A stretch of 16,939 nt of DNA, from positions 1 through 16,939 of the forward strand of contig JAJNNY010000173.1 in NCBI GenBank assembly GCA_022453515.1. Direction: 5' to 3'. Of the stretch, positions 7,456-16,939 are shown piece after piece. The stretch's first letter is position 1. Every line of letters begins with the position of its first letter. The stretch comes from Astrocystis sublimbata (Eukaryota; Ascomycota; Sordariomycetes; Xylariales; Xylariaceae). The notes below the pieces were generated by a model, which saw only the letters and a program-made list of their open reading frames with translations, made no database searches and had not been told where the DNA came from. Position numbers and translations under genes: made by a program.

Positions 7456-9190
7456 CCAGGTGCTTACTAATGGCAGCAACCATGAATGGTCTGTCTAGAA
7501 GGACAGGCTGCAACTCCCCGTACAAGCAACAGCCACTTGATATTCGAATCGCAGGTGCCGATCAACATGACCGAGTTGGCCCGGGCTCTCATCCCGCTTT
7601 TTAAGCTTTTGAATAATTGATATGAGCTATATAGGGAGTTACTACCAATACCTGTGCATATTAGACTAGTCGAGAGACAAGACCAGAAGTCAGCACCTGA
7701 CGTCCCGACCGTCGCACATGCGTCGTCGGCCTTGTTGCGCAAACAACCAAGCAGCAACCAGGAGGAGCCGTGGCACTACCTACCTACTTGAACTCAATGC
7801 TTCTCGCCTCCTACCGCCAGATATTTCCCCGAGGTCGTGTCTCTTGCTAACAGCGCTTTCCAGTCGATTCAATGTTTCAAGCGCAGGCGCCAAGTTGGCC
7901 ACGGAGAGGTTGCGACTCCTCTTCAAGTGGTTCCGCAGATTGGACAGCTGCGCATGCTTCGTATGCGCAATCGGTTGGCAATCACAACTCGAAGCTTTGA
8001 CAATTGAGTGGCGATCGACTCGAAATCGACTGCAGCTTACTTTCGACGAATATACACACCGTGATGGCATCATTGGCGTCGGCCGAGAAGTCACCGCAAC
8101 CTTGGAGGCGGGCGCGCCAGAACAACTCTCTGAGAGCGGCCATGGGCAGACTGCCTGCAGATCTCCAGACTTGACAAAATCATGAGAAAATTGTTGACCT
8201 CGTCCGACCAGACTTGTATAGACTTTGTACTCTGGCTTTTATCTATAATACGCTTAGTAAACTGCTCGTCAGCGACATCGACTCAAATGCAGCATCATGC
8301 AAGGCTTGCGACATGCATACTACCTACCTACTCTGTGTGATGGTTTCGTTATCACCCTGGGACGTCTACGCACGAGGTGTCATTGCTCTTCGTTTATTAA
8401 TGATTTCTATAGCAACACAACCTTGTTTACTTGGTTGGTCTGTATACGCAACACGCTGGTGCCTGAAGATGATACAACGTCATTTGTCCGATTAGGACTT
8501 CCGTAACTCTGGCCGTGAAAGTCTGTGACGTAGAAAACTCAAACGGTTGCAGTGCTGGCATTAGTAGAAAGCTTTTGAGAGGCCATGTCAGGTCGTCTTA
8601 CACCAGAGCGAAGGAATCTACCAGTAGCCACGTAGTCAAGCAAAATAGTAGTGGTAGGGTGTCACTTCTATTGATTCCTGGGCTGCCTCAAGTCCTTGGG
8701 GTCGCTCAGTCCTTATATATACGATTCCGACACCCCAATGACCCACAGCAAGGAAGTCACTGGGTCACTGTGAGGCTCATGCTACCTTAGCACCTGACAG
8801 ACCACAACCGGAATTAGTCCAAAAGGTGGCGAAAGCCCTGCCCCTGATCAGGTTGCTCTTGTCCTACCCACGTGGCACACGAAGGTAGAGTCTGTGCCGA
8901 AAAGCGTAATCTAAACTTTGAGTTGAGTTAAAGCTTAAAACTCGTGCGGGAGCAGCCAGCAAAGAGGAGATAGAATGGTCGATCAGAAAGGTGGTTGTAT
9001 TGGGAGAGAATCTACTGTGTGGGCTAGGGTGTGCCTGTAGGCTTAAGTACGTGAAATCCAGGCTACACTGTGCCTTCCCTCTGGGTAGACGCTCCTACCT
9101 AGAGGAGGCATGAGTGACAACACGGTTCTGGTTATGGCGAGAAGCTTAATCTTAATCTGTGCAATAACACAAGGACCGCCATTAGATAAA
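7456..9190. other. 1.7-kb region with no convincing gene
   Basis: Base composition is mixed. Open frames of 91-155 codons occur on both strands (for example 7718-8185 + and 7780-8094 -), but they overlap antisense, lack recognised domains and show no clean exon structure. Some stretches look formerly coding (for example around 7545-7615 and 8190-8260), suggesting gene relics. Other landmarks are a TATA-like CCTTATATATACG at about 8711-8723, a TGACCCA...TGGGTCA inverted repeat (8739-8745/8761-8767), and TACCTACC tracts. No tRNA, LTR pair or transposase was seen. Confidence 0.5.
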
Positions 9191-9242
9191 AGGAAGTTGT
9201 AATACTATTTATTGATTGTTTATATCCGTCTATTTTAATATT

Positions 9243-9778
9243 TAAAACCCCAACCTGTCCTATTCTATTCGCCTCTCCTCATCCTTCTTTTTTTTTTTTA
9301 TCTCGGATTTAACGCTATAAACAGTACCTCCTCTTAATACCCCCTATTAAATCCATTATTAATATCCTTAATAATATCTATTATTAATTAAATTTGTCCG
9401 CCTTACTAACGTATAATAAGCACAAACCTATTTCCCCTATTATTATACAACGCTATTTAATAATAAGATGGCTAATAGAGAGAATACATATAAGGGGTTT
9501 GAACTACTAATTTAAAAGGTCTTTACAGAGATTTATTATATTATTAGGCCATCACAACGTATAAAAGTAGCGTTGTAATAATATAGGAGGAAATAGGTAT
9601 GCTTATATAAGGTTAGTAAAGCGACAAATTAATATGAATAATAGATATAATAATGGATATTAATAATGGATACACAAATTAGGGATATTATAGCTAGGTA
9701 CTGGTTTATAGCGTAAAATCCGAGATAAAAAAAAAAAAAGGAGAGAGGAGAGGAATGAATAGGGACAGTTGGGTTTTT
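9243..9778. repeat. Junction 2: diverged inverted repeat (about 234-bp arms, about 68-nt spacer)
   Basis: Left arm about 9243-9476 and right arm about 9545-9778 are clearly related in inverted orientation but differ by many substitutions and small indels, roughly 20-25 percent by eye. Shared blocks include a poly-T/poly-A run of about 13, TCTCGGATTT, CGCTATAAA, CCATTATTAATATCC, ATATCTATTATT, and CAACGCTA. The DNA is AT-rich and carries no gene. It looks like a foldback/MITE-like element or two decayed inverted repeat copies. Immediately outside it the palindrome becomes perfect. Confidence 0.85.
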
Positions 9779-11565
9779 AATATTAAAATAGACGGATATA
9801 AACAATCAATAAATAGTATTACAACTTCCTTTTATCTAATGGCGGTCCTTGTGTTATTGCACAGATTAAGATTAAGCTTCTCGCCATAACCAGAACCGTG
9901 TTGTCACTCATGCCTCCTCTAGGTAGGAGCGTCTACCCAGAGGGAAGGCACAGTGTAGCCTGGATTTCACGTACTTAAGCCTACAGGCACACCCTAGCCC
10001 ACACAGTAGATTCTCTCCCAATACAACCACCTTTCTGATCGACCATTCTATCTCCTCTTTGCTGGCTGCTCCCGCACGAGTTTTAAGCTTTAACTCAACT
10101 CAAAGTTTAGATTACGCTTTTCGGCACAGACTCTACCTTCGTGTGCCACGTGGGTAGGACAAGAGCAACCTGATCAGGGGCAGGGCTTTCGCCACCTTTT
10201 GGACTAATTCCGGTTGTGGTCTGTCAGGTGCTAAGGTAGCATGAGCCTCACAGTGACCCAGTGACTTCCTTGCTGTGGGTCATTGGGGTGTCGGAATCGT
10301 ATATATAAGGACTGAGCGACCCCAAGGACTTGAGGCAGCCCAGGAATCAATAGAAGTGACACCCTACCACTACTATTTTGCTTGACTACGTGGCTACTGG
10401 TAGATTCCTTCGCTCTGGTGTAAGACGACCTGACATGGCCTCTCAAAAGCTTTCTACTAATGCCAGCACTGCAACCGTTTGAGTTTTCTACGTCACAGAC
10501 TTTCACGGCCAGAGTTACGGAAGTCCTAATCGGACAAATGACGTTGTATCATCTTCAGGCACCAGCGTGTTGCGTATACAGACCAACCAAGTAAACAAGG
10601 TTGTGTTGCTATAGAAATCATTAATAAACGAAGAGCAATGACACCTCGTGCGTAGACGTCCCAGGGTGATAACGAAACCATCACACAGAGTAGGTAGGTA
10701 GTATGCATGTCGCAAGCCTTGCATGATGCTGCATTTGAGTCGATGTCGCTGACGAGCAGTTTACTAAGCGTATTATAGATAAAAGCCAGAGTACAAAGTC
10801 TATACAAGTCTGGTCGGACGAGGTCAACAATTTTCTCATGATTTTGTCAAGTCTGGAGATCTGCAGGCAGTCTGCCCATGGCCGCTCTCAGAGAGTTGTT
10901 CTGGCGCGCCCGCCTCCAAGGTTGCGGTGACTTCTCGGCCGACGCCAATGATGCCATCACGGTGTGTATATTCGTCGAAAGTAAGCTGCAGTCGATTTCG
11001 AGTCGATCGCCACTCAATTGTCAAAGCTTCGAGTTGTGATTGCCAACCGATTGCGCATACGAAGCATGCGCAGCTGTCCAATCTGCGGAACCACTTGAAG
11101 AGGAGTCGCAACCTCTCCGTGGCCAACTTGGCGCCTGCGCTTGAAACATTGAATCGACTGGAAAGCGCTGTTAGCAAGAGACACGACCTCGGGGAAATAT
11201 CTGGCGGTAGGAGGCGAGAAGCATTGAGTTCAAGTAGGTAGGTAGTGCCACGGCTCCTCCTGGTTGCTGCTTGGTTGTTTGCGCAACAAGGCCGACGACG
11301 CATGTGCGACGGTCGGGACGTCAGGTGCTGACTTCTGGTCTTGTCTCTCGACTAGTCTAATATGCACAGGTATTGGTAGTAACTCCCTATATAGCTCATA
11401 TCAATTATTCAAAAGCTTAAAAAGCGGGATGAGAGCCCGGGCCAACTCGGTCATGTTGATCGGCACCTGCGATTCGAATATCAAGTGGCTGTTGCTTGTA
11501 CGGGGAGTTGCAGCCTGTCCTTCTAGACAGACCATTCATGGTTGCTGCCATTAGTAAGCACCTGG
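9779..11565. other. Mirror copy of the gene-poor region
   Basis: Exact reverse complement of 7456-9242. It contains the same overlapping, unrecognised open frames on opposite strands and the same relic-like patches. No gene is supported. Nothing here distinguishes it from the left copy. Confidence 0.5.
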
Positions 11566-11620
11566 GCAGGCATATGATGGCGAAGGCGAAGTTGAAGCTT
11601 CCAGGGTGTTGGTTCGGGCA
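11566..11620 (-). pseudogene. GUP1 exon 3 fragment, mirror copy
   Basis: Reverse complement of the fragment at 7401-7455. It again lies upstream of, and opposite in orientation to, the adjacent GUP1 copy (12309-14589 +). It matches the coding sequence at 12918-12970 over about 50 bp. Confidence 0.7.
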
Positions 11621-11707
11621 GGTATGCTTTATTGGTTATGATAAGCACTTGTTCCATGAGGCTTAAAAGCGTGAGATGTCTATTTGATCGTGCTTACTTA
11701 GGTAGTA

Positions 11708-11890
11708 TACCTAGATTGGCGGCTCTCTCTGATTAAGCATATATACAGCTTTACTATATGCCTTATAGATAGGATCCAAATTCGGGCTATAGATATATAA
11801 TTCTAACCCTAATAAATTATAGTATTTACTAATTATTTAATAGTTATTATATAATTATACAGGAGTATAGAGTTAAGCTATTCATAGGTT
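11708..11890. other. AT-rich tract, mirror copy
   Basis: Reverse complement of 7131-7313. It has no gene, A/T-dominated words and a sharp boundary with the GUP1 upstream region. Confidence 0.55.
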
Positions 11891-12308
11891 ATTTGCAGGT
11901 TATACTACGATTATATAAGCGTGCCACTGGTTCAGCATCCATGGATTGGTTTACTGGGCATCTGGGGATGCTTCACCCCACCAGCGGATACTGTATCGTA
12001 CCTGCTCGCCTGCCAGGGGTAAACGCGCCACTAAGCCTGATCTGGCCAATGCCTGAATCGTATATTCAAGCGCATGTGATAGGTGCGCTTTCCTCAACAC
12101 ATCTTGATTCTTCACCCACCAACCAACCCAATGCCTCCTCCACCACCACCACCTCCTCCAACCTAGATCGTATCATCCCACCTAATATTTTAATTCCTTC
12201 GCAACACACTATTGCTACCGCTCGCTTCGCCACAATTCCCGATGATATAGCCATCCGACTGCCCAGCTTGTCGGCACCTTTGCCTGTCAAGCCCCCAACA
12301 CCATCACC
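11891..12308 (+). promoter_or_regulatory. GUP1 upstream region, second copy
   Basis: Mirror of 6713-7130. Reading toward the gene it shows the AAGCGCA/TGCGCTT inverted repeat (12068-12090), a CCTCCACCACCACC patch near 12135-12158, TATTTTAATTCC near 12186-12197 and finally CATCACCATGCG at the start codon. Because the two copies are identical, both genes would carry the same control region. Confidence 0.5.
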
Positions 12309-14589
12309 ATGCGTGCCTTTTCCTTCCTAGGGAAGGTCTACGACCTCGATACCCTTGACACCCGCTTCACCATCTCCTCGGCCACCCCATACAGGGCCGT
12401 GGTCGAGGCGCGCCATGACACGGCCGCCGCAAGCAAGGATCGGGCAGCTCGATGGAGCAGCGCACCCCCGTCGTCGCCGTCGAGATGGAGGACAACTGAG
12501 TTCTACTGGTACTATGTCGTCTTCGCGCTGGCAGTACCTTCTATGTTCTGGATTGCGTACGACGCCTCAAGAAGTAAGGCCCATTGTTCTTCCTAGGTCG
12601 CATCACACTAACAGTCTCGCGCCCACCAGCATCGCACCCCAACTACCGCAAATACGAGCACTATCTGTCGCCTGGCTGGATCCCAGGCCGCAAGATCGTA
12701 AGCATAAGGATACCTGTCGTGGCCGTTAAGTCACAGTGGCTGACCATGAGTCCAAGGATGTCACCGATTCCCAATACCGAGTCTTTCGAGGCAACCTACC
12801 CTACCTCGCCGCCCTCCTCGTCCTCCACCCTCTGCTTCGGAAACTGTACAATCTCGTCATCTACCGCGTCAACGACGCCGGCAAGGCCTCGCGCCCGACC
12901 CTCGAAGAGGCCGACCAGCGCCTGAACCAACGCGCAAGCTTCGACTTCGCCTTCGCCATCATATACCTGCTTGCTCTGCACGGTGTCTCCGCCCTCAAGA
13001 TCATTGCTATCCTCTACCTCAACTTCCAGGTCGCAACCACCCTACCCCGCAAGACCGTGCCCGTCGCGACCTGGGTCTTCAACCTCGGCATCTTGTTCGC
13101 CAACGATCTCAGCAATGGCTACAAGTTCAGGGACATGGCCTCGCTTCTATGGACCTTTCTCTCGGGTGGCATGATCGATGATTCGCAGAGCGGCCTCGTG
13201 CAATGGGGAGCGTGGCTGGATAGCTACGGAGGGCTCATTGGTCGCTGGGAGATTCTCTTCAACATAACCGTCCTTCGTCTCATCAGCTTCAATCTTGATT
13301 ACTACTGGAGTCTCGAGAGGAGAAGCAACAGCCCGGTCGAGGTATGCTTCCCTTGCGCTCCGTTCCTTCCACCCCTTCTGCCTAACTCTCTCTGTTGGTG
13401 ATGTGTATCGAAGCCTCGCCTATGGAGCCGTCTTAATAACCGCAAGCAGAAGCAGCTGGATCCCTCCTCGCTCAGCGAACGCGACCGAGTCTCGACCCCC
13501 GCGCCTGCCAGAGACTATTCCTTCCGCAACTACATCGCCTACTCCATCTACGCCCCTCTCTACCTCACCGGTCCCATCATCACCTTCAACGATTACATCT
13601 CGCAGCTGCGGTACAAGCCCTTGACCGTCGAATCGTCGCGCACCATCCGCTACGGCGTACGCTTTGCTCTTGCGCTGCTTGCAATGGAAGTCGTGCTGCA
13701 CTACGACTACGTGCAAGCAATTGCCAAGTTCAGCCCGCACTGGGCGTCCTACACGGCCTCGCAGCTCTGCGTACTCTCGTACTTCAACCTGCACCTCATC
13801 TGGCTGAAGCTCTTACTTCCCTGGCGATTCTTCCGTCTCTGGTCCCTCATCGACGGAATCGACCCCCCGGAGAATATGATCCGCTGTGTGAGCAACAACT
13901 GGAGCACGCTCGCCTTCTGGCGCTCTTGGCATCGGAGTTTCTATCGGTGGTCGCTGCGATACATCTACGTGCCTTTGGGCGGTTCTAGCTTCTCCTCGGC
14001 CCTCGATGCCGCGCGCTCCGTGCTCACGTATGTCCTCGTCTTCACCTTCGTCGCGCTGTGGCACGATATCCAGATGCGTCTGCTCATCTGGGGCTGGTTA
14101 ATTGTGTTGTTCATGTTACCGGAGATGGCGGCTGGATCGCTGTTTCCGAAACGACGGTGGGAAGGTCGGCCGACGGCGTATCGTATGCTTTGCTGTGTCG
14201 GTGCTGTGGCGAATATCCAGATGATGATAACAGCAAATCTGGTCGGTTTTGCTTTTGGGGTGGACGGGCTGAGGGCTATTTTGGCGGGCATCTTTGAGCA
14301 TTTTTCGGGTGAGTTTTCTTTTTTTGTTCTCTCCCTCCCTCTCCCCCCTCTTTCCGCTGGCCTACCCATCCATACCCATGACACAGCCAAGCCCATAGTG
14401 CAGCCAAGTACCCTGTGCTGGTGAATCGACATGTCTGATACGATATGACTGACTGAGTGACTGACACGGATTTTATGTATAGGCTGGCTTTTCTTGGCGA
14501 CGGCCCTCTTGGCTTTTTTTGTGGGTGTGCAAGCCATGTTCGAGATCAGAGAGTCGGAAAAGAGACGAGGCATCAACTTGAAATGTTAA
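12309..14589 (+). CDS. GUP1: GUP1-type MBOAT acyltransferase, second identical copy
   Basis: Exons are 12309-12573, 12630-12697, 12757-13341, 13414-14308 and 14483-14589, totalling 1,920 nt and 639 residues plus stop. Intron 1 has GTAAGG, a CACTAAC branch site and CCAG. Intron 2 has GTAAGC, GCTGAC and CAAG. Intron 3 has GTATGC, CCTAAC and GAAG. Intron 4 has GTGAGT, CTGAC and ATAG. Reading intron 2 this way restores GRKI-DVTDSQYR, the order known in Gup1 proteins. Exon 5 supplies the last membrane span and the EIRESEKRRG tail. The two arms show the same open frames, so both copies encode the same protein and neither is decaying. If the structure is real in the cell, GUP1 dosage is doubled per dimer. 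Confidence 0.93.
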
Positions 14590-14838
14590 GAGGTAGGTGT
14601 TTGTTATCTGAGTACATATATGTATCATACTACCTGTACCTGTACCTACCTAGGTACCTAATGTTGTCTAATCGGATGAACGATAGAAATGAAAAACGAC
14701 ATGATTAAACAATATTGGAATTAATGATTACTGAAGTATCCTATAGTTATGCATATGTGATGTTGAAGGCTATAGGTAGGTAGGTAAATGTCGTATGTCA
14801 ATACCCCGTTGTTACTGCCATTGCCGCCTTGGTGAGTA
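14590..14838. other. Convergent 3' spacer, mirror copy
   Basis: Reverse complement of 4183-4431, lying between the stop codons of the second GUP1 and AIG1-like copies. It has the same GGTACCTA/TACCTACC tracts and AT-rich polyadenylation-like words. Confidence 0.6.
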
Positions 14839-15981
14839 TCACGCCGAACGATTCAGCGCCTCCATCTCGTGCCCCTCCTTGTCGTGACGGCGATTCCCAT
14901 TGCTTCCCACAACCCCATTCTCAACATCTCCATCGCCAGTCCGCCCATACCCCCCCGCATGCTCATCCACAACCCCGACACCCCTCATCCCAAGCTTCTC
15001 CTCCGTGACCCAAAGCCTTAACCAAATCAAGCCCTGCACTACTATAAACAACACGACGGCCGCCACCGCAATGCCAAAGACATACGCGGCGATGAACGCG
15101 CCCTGGCTCTCCACGTTTAGAAAAGCGTATGTGTAGAACCCTTTCGTCGCGTGTGTTAGGTACGCTAGGGAGAGGTAGAGCGCGAGGAGTAAGAGGTGTA
15201 GCGGGAGGTGGTCCCAGGGGACAGGGGCCGTGCGCGGGAGGATTATCTCGGTGAAGGCGAAGACGGCGTTGAGGATGTGTTGGGATATGTTGGACCATGC
15301 TGAGTAGGGGGTTGAGAGGACTGTTGGGTCCGAGCTGGCGAGGATGGCCCAGAAGACGATGAGGACGAGGAAGGGGAAGGTGGTTATTGTGCTGTAGAGG
15401 GCTGAGTGGAGCCATTGGAGAGGGCGCGGGAAGCGGTTTAGGGGGGCGGAGGCGGACTGGTAGCCGCGTTTTTGGCGTCGGGAGTATTGGAATGTGTGGA
15501 AGGCGGAGATGGCGAAGTAGAAGGCTAGGCCCCAGTATGAGAGCACCGTGAAGAATGAGAAAGAGTTTTGGGCCGTGACGCAGAGGCCGTGCTCGCGGGC
15601 GCAGGTGAAGCCGATGTTGAAGAGGAGCGTCGTGAATGCGTAGAGGGACTGGAGGGAGGTTAGTTAAGGTGAAGTTCAGGTTATGGAAAGTTAGACACGT
15701 TGAGTCAAGTTACGTCAAGGTAGGGCAAGGTAAGGCAAGATGCCGTGTTGAAGCAACTTGTGTTGTGCTGTGGATGAAATTGAGGATTGATACCTAGTAT
15801 GAAGCGGCCACGATATCTCAAGAGTACGCATACATGCAGGCAACTAAACGAAACTGAACTAACTCACCAAAAGCGCGCGAATGAAAAACAACACCCGCGG
15901 AGACACCAGCCACGACGTCTCGAACCGATGGGTCGGATCGAAGGGGCGGGCCAGGTGCAGTGGCAGGAAGGGCCGCGCCAT
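14839..15981 (-). CDS. AIG1/FAR-17a-like membrane protein, second full copy
   Basis: Exon 1 is 15868-15981 and exon 2 is 14839-15648, with the intron at 15649-15867. The 307-residue product is identical to that of 3040-4182, including the SQHILN His and the Gly/Asn-rich tail ending in LNRSA. From 15057 rightward this copy also repeats, in the same orientation, the partial copy at the window start. Two of the three copies in the window may therefore be one physical gene. Confidence 0.8.
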
Positions 15982-16939
15982 CGTGCTTGGTGATTTGGTG
16001 ATTTGGTGATTTGGTGTTTTGGAGATGCTTCAAACGCCAAGATCCACTAGATGTATGTATGTACCTAATGTCGAATGTATCGAAACCAAGAAGACAAGAT
16101 AGATTGCTTCTAGTAGGAGGGAGGGAGTGATTCAAACGTGCAAGCTATTAAAACCACTCTCTGTCCGTCCGGAGGGACTCTTGCTGGTACACTGTCTCTG
16201 CGACAGATGGTGACTTGCCGATGGAAGATGTCGAGCTGAGCTCGGCGAGGCTCGGCGAGGTAAAGGTGATGTTTCGATTGTAGGTATTGATTGATTGATT
16301 GATTGATATCGATGTTCCCAGCTTCGAGCGCAGGGTCGTGATCATAAAGTATACGGAAAAAACTGTAGATGTGTGTGTATGTGTGTATGTGTGTATGTGT
16401 GTATGCAACTAGTCGAATCGAAACTCCGTCCCAAAGCTGGAGATAGACTCAGACACTGACTCGTCTAGCCAGGCAACGTGGCGGATGCAGTGCAATGTGA
16501 TGCGATGCGCTGCGATGCGACACAAAGTGGACTTCCTCTTTCTCTTGTCGTCGCGTCCGGCCCGAATCCAAAACCCCCAAAAAGCCCACTTCTGGCAGAA
16601 AGTGCGAACGAGTGAGTGAGTGTCTCGCCTCGTCTTGCCTTGCCTGCCGAGAACGTGCAGTACTGTACTGTACGGCCGAGAAGCAAAAGGGAGGCTGAGG
16701 TAGTTGGTGAAGTTGAACTGACTCCTTCCAGCCGACAACGTCAGCTCGCTTACGTGAGCGTGAGCTTGAACTGAACTTTGAGCACTCGCGCACGCGCTTC
16801 GAGGTATGTAGCCTCGGTAACTTCCAGGCTTTCTAATCTTAGACCCCTCGATTTAGTACTTCGCTGGACAAAGAGACAGCGGACAATAAGCTACTCTAGA
16901 TCAGGTTAGGTTGGGTTAGGTAGGTTTAGAACTCGGGGG
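15057..16939. repeat. Terminal direct repeat of 1-1884 (one-base difference)
   Basis: This end of the window repeats the first 1,884 bases in the same orientation, offset 15,056. The only difference noticed is the lost G near 16920. Such terminal redundancy is the usual sign of a linear contig laid over a circular or tandemly repeated molecule. 15,056 is exactly twice the 7,528-bp distance between the two palindrome centres. Confidence 0.95.
15982..16939. promoter_or_regulatory. Upstream region of the second full AIG1-like copy
   Basis: Same sequence as 926-1884. It includes the CACCAAAT leader repeat, the microsatellites and the telomere-like tract at 16904-16929. The window stops inside the G run (5 of 7 Gs), just short of junction 1. 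No gene is supported. Confidence 0.55.

Larger units (their letters stand above)
2081..16939. repeat. Palindrome 2: arms of about 7.1 kb around a diverged centre
   Basis: Bases 2104-9242 are the reverse complement of 9779-16917, pairing x with 19021-x. Every open frame on one side has an identical mirror on the other, and the stretches compared by eye were identical. In the last 20 or so bases the sum becomes 19020 because one G is missing near 16920. Toward the middle, identity drops abruptly at 9243/9778 into an imperfect inverted repeat. Both arms contain a complete AIG1-like gene, a complete GUP1 gene and the gene-poor flank. Confidence 0.95.

Noticed and set aside
7718..8185. 155-codon open frame as a gene (mirror at 10836-11303)
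   Set aside because: It is overlapped by a 104-codon frame on the other strand, has arginine/serine-rich composition typical of random frames and matches no family I recognise.
8739..8767. TGACCCA...TGGGTCA as a terminator or operator
   Set aside because: It is only 7 bp per arm in gene-free eukaryotic DNA, with no transcript or gene to act on; noted as a landmark only.
12736..12756. GUP1 exon 3 starting at the valine/ADHESK stretch
   Set aside because: Neither CAG nor TAAG acceptor there keeps phase with exon 2. The acceptor at 12755-12756 restores GRKI-DVTDSQYR and leaves a GCTGAC branch site at the expected distance.
1..16939. A linear plasmid or virus with hairpin telomeres
   Set aside because: The alternating head-to-head layout would fit, but the genes are intron-bearing chromosomal membrane-protein genes and no replication, capsid, polymerase or telomere-resolving gene is present.

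Overview
The window looks like nuclear DNA of a filamentous ascomycete (Pezizomycotina). Genes carry short introns (56-219 bp) with GTRNGN donors and CTAAC or CTGAC branch sites. The proteins match families typical of that group, intergenic DNA is rich in TACC/GGTA and other microsatellites, and AT-rich relic-like tracts separate the genes. No rRNA, tRNA, viral, plasmid or transposase gene was recognised. The species cannot be told from the sequence.

The layout is unusual. There is only one unique unit of about 7.53 kb (about 1983-9510), written three times in alternating orientation: a partial inverted copy (1-1982), a direct copy (1983-9510) and an inverted copy (9511-16939). This makes two giant palindromes. 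Palindrome 1 pairs x with 3965-x, has 1,965-bp arms and a 34-nt spacer at 1966-1999. Palindrome 2 pairs x with 19021-x, has arms of about 7.1 kb that appear perfect, and is centred on a diverged inverted repeat at 9243-9778. As a result bases 1-1884 recur directly at 15057-16939 (period 15,056 = 2 x 7,528), differing by one G. The window therefore reads as a little more than one turn of a 15,056-bp inverted-dimer circle, or of a 7.5-kb unit with fold-back ends.

Reading the unit outward from junction 1: an AT-rich junction and telomere-like tract; about 0.9 kb of gene-free, microsatellite-rich upstream DNA; a two-exon gene for a six-span AIG1/FAR-17a-like membrane protein (3040-4182, +); a 249-bp convergent 3' spacer; a five-exon GUP1-type MBOAT acyltransferase gene (4432-6712, -); the GUP1 upstream region; an AT-rich tract; a 55-bp fragment of GUP1-like sequence; about 1.7 kb without a convincing gene; and junction 2. 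The second full copies are GUP1 at 12309-14589 (+) and the AIG1-like gene at 14839-15981 (-). A third AIG1-like copy at 1-925 (-) is cut by the window start.

Both genes look like ordinary chromosomal genes of membrane and lipid biology, so nothing encodes replication of the structure. The interest is the architecture: both inversion junctions retain an interrupted inverted repeat, as expected from fold-back or origin-dependent inverted-repeat amplification. A library or assembly artefact cannot be excluded from the sequence alone.
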